NCBI GenBank assembly: GCA_947629855.1
Contig: CANRFI010000036.1
Coordinates: 1 to 11,500, forward strand
From: an uncultured Clostridia bacterium
GTDB lineage: Bacteria; Bacillota_A; Clostridia; TANB77; CAG-508
Length of the DNA: 11,500 bases
Direction: 5' to 3'
The stretch's first letter is position 1; each line of letters starts with the position of its first letter. The notes below the pieces were generated by a model. That model did no database searches, was not told the DNA's origin, and saw nothing but the letters and a program-made list of their open reading frames with translations. Position numbers and translations under genes: made by a program. Shown here one piece after another: positions 1 through 6,252 of the stretch.

Positions 1-3
1 CTA

Positions 4-10
4 CTCCTTT
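4..10 (-). promoter_or_regulatory. Ribosome binding site of a gene beyond the left edge
   Basis: Read on the minus strand the left edge is an A-rich stretch ending in AAAGGAG followed by TAG. This is a full Shine-Dalgarno sequence with room for a start codon just outside the window, so the next minus-strand gene begins immediately past position 1. It fits with the promoter at 89..117. Confidence 0.6.
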
Positions 11-88
11 TTTTAATTTTGTATTATCTTTTTTTATGTCATCCTTATTTCAAAATTTAGTTTCGCAATTACCTAATTGTTTTATATT

Positions 89-117
89 ATTATAAACTAA
101 ATATTATTTCTTATCAA
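89..117 (-). promoter_or_regulatory. Sigma-A promoter for the gene beyond the left edge
   Basis: On the minus strand TTGATA (112..117) is followed after exactly 17 bases by a perfect TATAAT (89..94). The predicted transcription start is near 82, leaving a leader of about 80 nt before the Shine-Dalgarno at the left edge. The gene upstream (133..672) ends before this promoter, so the promoter starts a new unit; I saw no clear hairpin terminator between them. Confidence 0.6.
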
Positions 118-132
118 GTAAAAATATTTAAT

Positions 133-672
133 TTACGATTTGAGCTTTTTTTTATAATTTTTATATTCTGGCATATATTTCTCAACTAAATCCCAAAATT
201 TTTTTGAATGATTCATCTGTTTAATATGGCACATTTCATGTAAAACCACGTATTCTATAACCTTTGCTTCTTTTGTTGCAAGTTTTTGGTTAATAGTAAT
301 ATTTTTCCTAACTGAACAGCTTCCCCAAGCATATTTTATATCTTTAATTCTTACTTTATTGGGAATTACTTTTAATAATTTAGAATATTTTTCTATACTA
401 TTTTTAACGATCCATTCTAACCTATTTAAATCTTCTTGTTCTATCTTTTTTTCCAAATTTATTTTTTCTTTTTCTTTTTTTATATTTTCGTAAATCCATC
501 TTGCTTTTTTATTAATAAATTCTTTAATTTGTTTGTCTTGTAGTTTAGTAGGTACTTTTACAATTACTTTTCCTTCTTTTATATAAATATACATATTTTT
601 AATTTTTGATTTTATTAGTTCATATTCGATAATTTCATTATTATATTCTATATAATCGTGTATGTTTGACAT
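133..672 (-). CDS. YgjP-type (DUF45) zinc metallopeptidase
   Basis: This is a 179-residue protein of the YgjP/DUF45 family, cytosolic proteins with a zincin-type site related to SprT and WLM peptidases. The zinc-binding motif HEMCH is at residues 145-149, with the third histidine at 155 in the context MNHSKKFW, and the family signature WGSCS is at 116-120. The N-terminal half is Lys-rich and predicted helical/beta without membrane segments. I chose the ATG at 672 because an AGAGAG ribosome binding site lies 7 nt upstream; a TTG at 690 overlaps the stop of the polymerase gene (TTGA) and would add six residues. It is closely coupled to the preceding polymerase gene. The substrate is unknown for most family members. 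Confidence 0.88.
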   Translation of the reverse strand: MSNIHDYIEYNNEIIEYELIKSKIKNMYIYIKEGKVIVKVPTKLQDKQIKEFINKKARWIYENIKKEKEKINLEKKIEQEDLNRLEWIVKNSIEKYSKLLKVIPNKVRIKDIKYAWGSCSVRKNITINQKLATKEAKVIEYVVLHEMCHIKQMNHSKKFWDLVEKYMPEYKNYKKKLKS

Positions 673-686
673 AGAAATTCTCTCTT

Positions 687-1892
687 TCAATCCTTTAACT
701 TCAAAATATTTCCTAAATTCATTTTACCAGCTCTTGTAATTGAATTATATCCATATTTATTCTTTAATTCATCCATTACTTTATCTAGTTTTTCTTGTTT
801 TTCATTTTCTTTATTTTGAAAAAGCGATAGTTGACTTTTTTCTCCTTTTAATCCATCTACTCTTAAACCAATTAACCTAATTGGTATTTCACTTTTATAC
901 ATTTGTGATAATAATTCTTTTGCTTTTTTATAAATTTCTTTTGTACTTGATGTTTCAATTAATAATTTTCCTTGATGTGACGTGTCTTTGAAATTACTTG
1001 TTCTTAGTTGCACATTTACCGTACTTGCTTTCATTTGATATCTTCTTAGTCTATAAGCTACTTGTTCTGATAATGCTAATAAAATTTCTTCTAATTTTTC
1101 AATATTTGTAACATTTTCAGGTAATGTTACTGAGTTTCCTATTCCTTTTGGCTTTTCTTCTTTGTATTTTACTTCTGAATTGTCTATACCATTACTATAT
1201 TCCCACATCATAATTCCGTGTTTACCAAATTTTTTCTCTAATAGAGTTTTATCTGTATGTGCTAAATCACCTATGGTTTTTATTTGTAGATTGTATAATT
1301 TTGGTACTGTTTTCTTGCCTAACATAAATAATTCTGAAACTGGCAATGGCCACATTTTTTTCGGAATTTCTTCTTTATATAATGTATGTATTTTATCTGG
1401 TTTAGTAAAATCTGATGCCATTTTTGCAAGTAGTTTATTATTTGCTACTCCAATATTAACTGTAAATCCTAATTCTTGTTTGACTCTTTTACTTATTTCT
1501 TTTGCTTTATTATATAGGGTATCTTTCATAAGATATTCTGTCATATCTAAAAAACATTCATCTATACTAAATCTTTCTATTTTATCTGTATATTGTAAAA
1601 GTAAATTATATAAACTATCTGAGTATTTTTTATAAATTTTATAATCAGATTGAAAAACTTTTAATCCTGGACATTTTATTTTGGCTTGATAAATTGTTTC
1701 TGCTGTTTTTATTCCACATTCTTTTGCTTTCATACTTTTTGCTAATACTATTCCTGATCGTTTTGATTCATCTCCACCTATAATTGCTGGTATTTCTCTT
1801 ATGTCAATTTTGCTTCCTTTTTTTAACATTTCAATGGCTGTCCAACTCAAAAATGCGTTATTAACATCAATGTGTAATATTTGTTTTTCCAT
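687..1892 (-). CDS. Y-family translesion DNA polymerase (DinB/UmuC-like)
   Basis: This 401-residue protein is an error-prone polymerase that bypasses damaged template bases. Catalytic carboxylates are visible: D9 in HIDVN and the pair D111-E112 in SIDECFLD. Palm/fingers motifs follow (IPAIIGGDESKRSGIV around 34-49), then the thumb helix-hairpin-helix region (ELFMLGKKT, IKTIGDLA) and a little-finger domain. Near the C-terminus QLSLF matches the sliding-clamp binding consensus. The start at 1892 is preceded by GGTGAT at good spacing; an upstream in-frame ATG at 1940 has no ribosome binding site. The sequence style (HIDVNNAFLSW) is that of the Clostridia-type DinB/UmuC homologues rather than classical DinB. 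It lies 51 nt after the dehydrogenase and just before the metallopeptidase, probably in one operon. I see no LexA-type operator. Confidence 0.93.
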   Translation of the reverse strand: MEKQILHIDVNNAFLSWTAIEMLKKGSKIDIREIPAIIGGDESKRSGIVLAKSMKAKECGIKTAETIYQAKIKCPGLKVFQSDYKIYKKYSDSLYNLLLQYTDKIERFSIDECFLDMTEYLMKDTLYNKAKEISKRVKQELGFTVNIGVANNKLLAKMASDFTKPDKIHTLYKEEIPKKMWPLPVSELFMLGKKTVPKLYNLQIKTIGDLAHTDKTLLEKKFGKHGIMMWEYSNGIDNSEVKYKEEKPKGIGNSVTLPENVTNIEKLEEILLALSEQVAYRLRRYQMKASTVNVQLRTSNFKDTSHQGKLLIETSSTKEIYKKAKELLSQMYKSEIPIRLIGLRVDGLKGEKSQLSLFQNKENEKQEKLDKVMDELKNKYGYNSITRAGKMNLGNILKLKD

Positions 1893-1943
1893 AATATCAC
1901 CAATTTTATTATAGAATTTTTGTTTGTAGTTGTCAAGCATATT

Positions 1944-2704
1944 TTATCTTTCTATTTTTCTTTTTTGCATTTTATATATTATTTTAGACATTAATACTGT
2001 AGGTGTTAATTTTGCTCCGATTTTTGCAAGTTTTACATCTATACCTGGAATAATATAAAATTTACCTTGTTCTAATTTTTTTACTGCATATTCTGCTACT
2101 TTTTGCTACTTGCTTCTCTCATATGAAATTTCACATTTGCAACTTTATTAAAATTTGTATTTACTGGACCTGGACATAATATACTAATTTTAATATTAGA
2201 TTTTTCTTTTTTTAATTCTTCTCTAATTCCTTCTGATATTCTTACAATATATGATTTACTTGCATAATATGTGGACATCAAGGGACCTGCCATAAATCCT
2301 GCTATTGATGCAACATTTAAGATTTTTCCTTCTCCTTTAGCTTTCATATCTATTAAATATAATTTCATTAAAATGTGATATGCCACTATATTTGTATTTA
2401 TCATATTAAGTTCTTTATCAAGTGATGTTTTGGTAAAGTTTCCACAATCTCCAAAACCAGCATTGTTGATTAAGATATCCACATTTTTTACCTTTTTGTG
2501 GATTTCTTTGCAATTTTCTGGAATTGATAGGTCTAATGCGATTACTTCTACATTTATTTTGTTATTGTCTTGCAACTCTTTTGCTAATTTTTCTAATTCT
2601 TCTTTGTTTCTTGCAACAATTGCTAAATCATATCCTTTTTTTGCAAATATTTTTGCAAATTCTCTTCCGATTCCAGAAGATGCTCCTGTTATTAACACTT
2701 TCAT
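1944..2704 (-). CDS. Short-chain dehydrogenase/reductase, frameshifted near its C-terminus
   Basis: This is a classical SDR with a Rossmann NAD(P)-binding motif TGASSGIG at residues 6-13, structural NNAG at 80-83, catalytic Ser133 and the Tyr146-x3-Lys150 pair (YYASK). The gene matches the DltE/YdfG-like clade of about 255 residues. The first frame stops at 2096 after SSKK. The missing C-terminal ~50 residues (VAEYAVKKLEQGKFYIIPG and onward, ending IER) are intact in the next frame down to a stop at 1944. One missing A in the five-A run of AGCAAAAAGTAG (about 2101..2112) explains the break and gives 253 residues. The start is the ATG at 2704, with AGGTG nine bases upstream; a GTG at 2716 is part of that site. 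It follows oapA by 15 nt, so it is co-transcribed. Substrate unknown. The break could be a real mutation, a sequencing indel or -1 slippage on AAAAAG before UAG. Confidence 0.85.
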
Positions 2705-2719
2705 ATTATATATCACCTT

Positions 2720-3279
2720 TTAGTTTCTTTTAAATTTATTTAATATTATACCAACAGTATGCACAATTTTTGTTGAATTATTATTTGCAATAGTTTTTCC
2801 TAATGCTTTTCCTCCTACTGTTAATGCTGCAACTAATGCACTAAGTAAAAATTGCAAATTAAAATTTAATCCAAATTGTTCTGTGATTTTAATTGATATT
2901 AATGCACTAATTGCTCCACTTAATACTCCGGCAAATGTCTCCGAATTACATCTGCACAAATATTTGCAACTTTTGGTGCATTTCTAATTAATTTTATTGA
3001 ATCTTTTGAACCTTTTACTTTTTTCGTTGCTTTCGCATGAAATTCATTTTCATCTGCAACTGTTACAGCAACTCCTATAATATCAAAAAATATTCCTATT
3101 CCAATTACTATTATTAGAATTATAATTGCTGATATTAAATCTAAATTTGATACTCCATTTGTTGATACAAAAGAAAAAATTATAGATAATATAAAAGTTA
3201 TAACAAATACTTGTATAAACCATTTTATATTCGAGTGCTCTTTTTTTTGTATCCCTTTATTTTCTTGTTTTGTTTCCAT
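2720..3279 (-). CDS. oapA: OapA-like four-helix membrane protein, with two in-frame CGG +1 sites
   Basis: If the C of each in-frame CGG (2943 and 2930) is skipped, this reads as 185 residues with four hydrophobic helices (about 20-39, 47-75, 113-131 and 143-162). In between is a conserved-looking basic loop: HAKATKKVKGSK, then KLIRNAPKV. The restored junction DVIGDICGVLSGA matches my memory of this Clostridia family, sometimes auto-labelled 'CorB'-like. In the raw frame translation stops 16 codons after the N-terminal segment. A single missing T at 2943 would also rejoin the frames (ISETFAG), but fits the family less well. The start at 3279 has a GAGGAG site 10 nt upstream; a GTG at 3333 lies in the preceding RNA hairpin. 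Its position directly behind a ~620-nt structured RNA, and its size and topology, match the OLE-associated protein OapA. That assignment rests on context and memory, not on a search. Confidence 0.72.
2928..2943 (-). other. Two CGG(A) +1 frameshift sites in oapA
   Basis: Minus-strand reading GTA ATT CGG AGA becomes family-like only as ATT (C) GGA GAC, and 12 nt later TGC CGG AGT only as TGC (C) GGA GTA. Both recovered residues are glycine, giving VIGDICGVLSG. The skipped bases pair with plus-strand G at 2943 and 2930. Confidence 0.7.
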
Positions 3280-3306
3280 TTTTAATTTTCTCCTCGCTAT
3301 TTCAAA

Positions 3307-3337
3307 CAAAGTGACAGGAGAATATCCTATCACTTTG
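3307..3337 (-). terminator. Long hairpin at the 3' end of the structured RNA
   Basis: There are 13-bp arms (CAAAGTGATAGGA and its complement, with one G-T pair) around the five-base loop TATTC. Only TTTG follows, so it is a weak intrinsic terminator at best. Some transcripts could end here while others read into oapA, whose Shine-Dalgarno starts about 12 nt further on. It may also protect the 3' end of the RNA. Confidence 0.65.
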
Positions 3338-3678
3338 TATTGTTTTGGTTATTAGATGGTAAAAGTCTAAGTAAATTTTACAGTTTAGGTCTGGTTGAAT
3401 TTCTCTTTCTCCCACTTAGCATTACTGCTAGAGTCGTTTCCGTTTAAGGGAAAAATCTATTATTGTTATAATAGACACCAGATCGCCACTCAAATCTGTA
3501 CCTTAATCCCTAGACTTTACTTGCTATTTTTTATAGCAAACATTCTAGAAGTTTTCCTTAACATACTTTTATAACTTTATTAGTCTTTTTTGCAAAAGCA
3601 ATTTCATAATCTCATAATATAATTAATTTGGCCAAAATTTGATTATATTATTCTTAAGATATTCCCAATACTTTCACT

Positions 3679-3724
3679 CAAGACAGGCTACTCTATGTGT
3701 TTTGTGTCTTGGCACTCAACATAG
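3679..3724 (-). other. Candidate H-type pseudoknot within the RNA
   Basis: Two perfect pairs interleave: 3679..3685 CAAGACA with 3705..3711 TGTCTTG, and 3693..3698 CTATGT with 3719..3724 ACATAG. Both cannot be nested, so they form either a pseudoknot or two alternative hairpins. The segment is in the 5' half of the predicted transcript. Confidence 0.5.
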
Positions 3725-3934
3725 GTTTCACTTAAAACTAAAGTTTAAGCCTCCACGAAACTAGGGATTCTTATGTATGCCATTACATAATACCCTAATC
3801 TCTTTACTCCCTGAATACACACAAAACTGGCATTTCGCGCATAAACAAGAAACTTCAACGATATGCCCTTTAGTGGATTTTTAGCCCCACCCTCATAAAG
3901 CTCGTATGACTAGAATAATGCACCACCGATATAT

Positions 3935-3963
3935 ATTATACATTTTTTGGATAAATATTCCAA
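3935..3963 (-). promoter_or_regulatory. Promoter of the OLE-like RNA and oapA operon
   Basis: The minus strand has TTGGAA (3958..3963), a 17-base spacer, and a perfect TATAAT (3935..3940). The start is expected near 3928, at the beginning of the G-richer structured region. The spacer 3964..4062 between it and the kinase gene is plain AT-rich sequence with no terminator hairpin that I can find. Confidence 0.65.
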
Positions 3964-4062
3964 ATTCAATTTTAGTTTGAAAGTTAATTTGAATTCTTAA
4001 TTTTGTTTTTATTCTCTTATTTTATCGTTTTTTCTTTGATTTTGTCCTGTTTTCTTCTGTTT

Positions 4063-4737
4063 TTACTGTATATGTTTTTTTATTTCTTTGTATATTTCTT
4101 CGTGTATATCTTCTATTGTTCTTATTTTACCGTCTTTAACACATTTAACTTCATACCAATTGTAATCTTTTGCAACATCACACGCAGCATTATAGCTATC
4201 CATTAGATGGTGTTTATCGCTTTCGTGAATATCTTTCTTATTTGTATGTGTAAATTTATTTTCTCTATTTTTAATTAGTTCTAACGATTTTTCTATCGGC
4301 ATATTTAAGAAAAATACTTCTGTTGGAACTGGTAATCCATATAGATTAAATTCAAAATCCCATAGCCAATCTAAAAATTTTTTTCTTTCTTGTTTATTTT
4401 CTATTTTTCCTGCTTGATGCACCATATTTGCTGTTGTATATCTATCGGCTAAAATAATTCCTCCATTTTCATAATATTCTTTGTAGCCAATTTGATATGT
4501 TGCATATCTGTCTGCTGCATAAAATGTTGATGCTATATAAGGACTTATTTTTTTTGCATCTGTTCCGAATTCTCCTGACAAATACATTTTTACTAATGAT
4601 GAGCTTGGGCTATCATAATTAGGAAAACTTACAACTTTATAATCTATTTTATCTTTTTTTAGTCTTTCTTTTAGTTGATTAAACTGTGTTTGTTTTCCAC
4701 TACCATCTGTTCCATCTATTACAAATAATTTTCCCAT
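4063..4737 (-). CDS. tmk: Thymidylate kinase (dTMP kinase)
   Basis: This 224-residue protein is predicted to phosphorylate dTMP to dTDP with ATP in the cytosol. The P-loop GTDGSGKQ is at residues 9-16, followed by TQ; FPNYDSP at 38-44 and the DRY motif at 98-100 (ILADRYTTAN) form the nucleotide-monophosphate site. The lid region around 155-180 is long and charged (FTHTNKKDIHESDKHH). That makes the protein somewhat longer than the usual 205-215. It is the divergent GTDGSGKQTQ subtype found in Clostridia, in which Q replaces the usual T/S after the P-loop lysine. The start ATG at 4737 has AAAGGGAG upstream, overlapping the stop of the 41-codon ORF, so the two are translationally linked. A related deoxynucleoside monophosphate kinase specificity cannot be excluded. 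Confidence 0.9.
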   Translation of the reverse strand: MGKLFVIDGTDGSGKQTQFNQLKERLKKDKIDYKVVSFPNYDSPSSSLVKMYLSGEFGTDAKKISPYIASTFYAADRYATYQIGYKEYYENGGIILADRYTTANMVHQAGKIENKQERKKFLDWLWDFEFNLYGLPVPTEVFFLNMPIEKSLELIKNRENKFTHTNKKDIHESDKHHLMDSYNAACDVAKDYNWYEVKCVKDGKIRTIEDIHEEIYKEIKKHIQ

Positions 4738-4749
4738 TTTTAACTCCCT

Positions 4750-4875
4750 TTATTTTTCTTCTTCTTTTTTATTTTCTTGTTTATCTTTTTCTTGTTTATT
4801 TGCTAACATTTTATTAATTGATTTTAAAATATCATCTGAGTTTTCATCAAATTCATCTTTTACTAAATTAAACAT
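4750..4875 (-). CDS. Small 41-residue charged protein upstream of tmk
   Basis: The ORF starts with ATG at 4875 behind a strong AAAGGAGAA ribosome binding site and a promoter at 4899..4927. It encodes MFNLVKDEFDENSDDILKSI and continues NKMLAN, then a Lys/Glu/Gln tail to a TAA at 4750. It is hydrophilic, with an acidic N-terminal part and a KE-rich, probably helical or disordered tail, without membrane segment or recognisable domain. The stop lies 12 nt before the tmk start, within the tmk leader. The excellent initiation signals and position make it a likely real gene, missed because of its length. No function can be assigned. Confidence 0.68.
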   Translation of the reverse strand: MFNLVKDEFDENSDDILKSINKMLANKQEKDKQENKKEEEK

Positions 4876-4898
4876 TATACGTTCTCCTTTCGATTTTT

Positions 4899-4927
4899 AT
4901 TATACTATTTTACAAATTCAAATTCAA
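4899..4927 (-). promoter_or_regulatory. Promoter of the small ORF and tmk
   Basis: On the minus strand TTGAAT (4922..4927) is followed after 17 bases by TATAAT (4899..4904). Transcription should begin near 4892, about 17 nt before the ATG of the 41-codon ORF. It sits directly after the yraN stop. Confidence 0.65.
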
Positions 4928-4936
4928 TATTAAAAT

Positions 4937-5296
4937 TTATAATACTTGTTTAATATGATTAATTTTGTAACCTTCTTTTTTTAAATATACTTCTATAACA
5001 TCAATACGAACTGCTATATTTTCTATTTTGTTTTTATATATATAATATCTAATAGCTAGTTTCATATGTTTTTGTTTATCTTTATCAACTGCTTCTATTG
5101 GATTACCATATTTGAAATTCGAACGAGTTTTTACTTCAATAAATACTAACTCTTTTTTGCTTTTATCATTTGCAATAATATCTATTTCGCCTTGTCTACA
5201 TAGAAAATTTCTTTTTATTACTTTATAATTATTTTCTTCTAAATATTTACATACCAAATTTTCACCCCAGATGCCTATCTCTCTTCTAAAATACAT
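4937..5296 (-). CDS. yraN: YraN family (UPF0102) nuclease-fold protein
   Basis: This 119-residue protein of the UPF0102 family has the restriction-endonuclease-like fold. It is widely found beside dprA and suspected to act in DNA processing or recombination. Family motifs are GENLVCKYL at 11-19, QGEIDII at 35-41 and FIEVKTR at 52-58, which give the D-ExK active-site pattern. The ATG at 5296 lies inside the end of dprA (22-nt overlap) and is served by GGAGG six bases upstream within dprA, so the two are translationally coupled. The length is typical and it contains no in-frame CGG. The biochemical role of this family remains poorly defined. Confidence 0.9.
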   Translation of the reverse strand: MYFRREIGIWGENLVCKYLEENNYKVIKRNFLCRQGEIDIIANDKSKKELVFIEVKTRSNFKYGNPIEAVDKDKQKHMKLAIRYYIYKNKIENIAVRIDVIEVYLKKEGYKINHIKQVL

Positions 5297-6190
5297 TCAT
5301 ATCCTCCTTCTACTTTTTTGATATTTCCATTTATTTCTAACATAAGTAATATATTGTTTATTTCTGAAATATTTTTATTTACTTTTACGTAAATTTCATC
5401 TGCTGTAATTGGTTTTTCTGTTATTATGTCGTATACTTCTTGATATTTTTTGTCACATATTTTTTTATGTTTTAATTTTTTATTTTGATTGTCTTGTTCT
5501 TTATGTTGTTGCTCTTTTGGAATTTCTTTGTATTTTAAAAATGGAAATTCCTTTATTATGTCTTTGGTTTGTGTTACTATTTTTGCACCTTCTTTTATTA
5601 GTTTATTTGTCCCTACTCCGTGAGAATCTTCGATACTATGAGGTATTGCAAAAACTACTTTACCTTGCTTTTTAGCAAATTTTGCAGTAACACTTGTTCC
5701 ACTTCTATAAGCTGCCTCTATGACTAAAACTCCGAAGTGCCAAACCACTTACAATTCTATTTCTTTCTAAAAATTTTTTTGATTCTGCTACTTCATATGG
5801 CATATATTCTGTTATGATTAGTCCTTGATTTTCTATTATTTTGTGATATAAGTCTAAATTTTTTTGAGGATATATGTTATTTAATCCACATGGCAATACT
5901 GCTATTGTTTGACCTTTCTCTTGTATTGTAGTTTTATGTGCAACTGAATCAATTCCAAGTGCCATACCACTTGCAATAGTAATTTCTTGATATACTAATT
6001 CTTTTGTAAATTTTTCAGCAAGTTTAATACCATTTTGAGAACATTCTCTTGATCCAATAATTGAAATAATATTGTTTTTTAATAATTCTACATTTCCTTC
6101 ACAGTATAGTTGTTTAGGTGGATTTGGTATTTTTCTTAATTGTTCTGGATATTTATTGTCTTGTATTGTTATAATTTCTAATATTATCAC
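5275..6190 (-). CDS. dprA: DNA-processing protein DprA, interrupted by a CGG +1 site
   Basis: DprA binds incoming single-stranded DNA in natural transformation and loads RecA. Skipping C5734 gives 304 residues. The Rossmann-like core includes IIGSRECSQNG (around 44-54), ASGMALGIDSVAHK, LPCGLNNIYP and RNRIVSGLAL-G-VLVIEAA around residue 152. The C-terminal winged-helix (DprA_WH) domain runs from about 240 to 304. Without the skip, translation ends 9 codons after the CGG. The family pattern RN..SGL..G(V/A)..(V/I)EA requires exactly the glycine that CGGA would supply. The start is uncertain: the upstream-most usable codon is GTG at 6190, which itself sits inside an AGGTGAT Shine-Dalgarno-like string, and an in-frame stop lies just upstream. 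It follows mgtE by about 60 nt and overlaps yraN by 22 nt. Confidence 0.88.
5732..5734 (-). other. CGG(A) +1 frameshift site in dprA
   Basis: The minus-strand zero frame reads GCA CTT CGG AGT and runs to a stop 9 codons later. Skipping the C (5734) gives GCA CTT GGA GTT, which matches the DprA consensus SGLxxGVxVxEA and stays open for 152 more codons. Confidence 0.8.
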
Positions 6191-6252
6191 CTCGTTTGAT
6201 TTTGAGTTTTTTCAAATATTTTTTTAATTTATGATTTTAAAATGTTTATTTT

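Larger units (their letters stand above)
3307..3928 (-). ncRNA. ole: Large structured RNA, probably OLE RNA
   Basis: A stretch of about 620 nt has no open frame, higher G+C than the surrounding spacers, many short perfect stems, its own promoter (3935..3963) and a 13-bp terminal hairpin (3307..3337). It lies directly upstream of a four-helix membrane protein resembling OapA. OLE RNAs (ornate, large, extremophilic) of extremophilic and anaerobic Bacillota average about 610 nt. They are usually followed by the gene for OapA, which binds them at the membrane; OLE complexes have been tied to Mg2+, alcohol and cold responses. Stems seen on the plus strand include 3456..3475 (8 bp, loop TGTT), 3521..3539 (7 bp) and an interleaved pair at 3679..3724 that could form a pseudoknot. 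The call is by length, position and partner; I could not run a covariance model. RNase P, tmRNA and SRP RNA signatures were not seen. Confidence 0.72.

Noticed and set aside
2017..2019. CGG near the dehydrogenase C-terminus as a seventh frameshift site
   Set aside because: Here the triplet straddles codons (ATC GGA, Ile-Gly); skipping a base would introduce an early stop.
3307..3928. tmRNA, RNase P RNA or SRP RNA
   Set aside because: The hallmark sequences and expected ends (for example the tmRNA 5' GGGG segment, or RNase P GAGGAAAGTCC) were not seen; length and partner gene fit OLE better.
5618..5620. CGG in dprA (CAC GGA GTA) as a frameshift site
   Set aside because: The triplet is out of frame (His-Gly-Val) and the GTNKLI motif follows in the correct frame without any shift.
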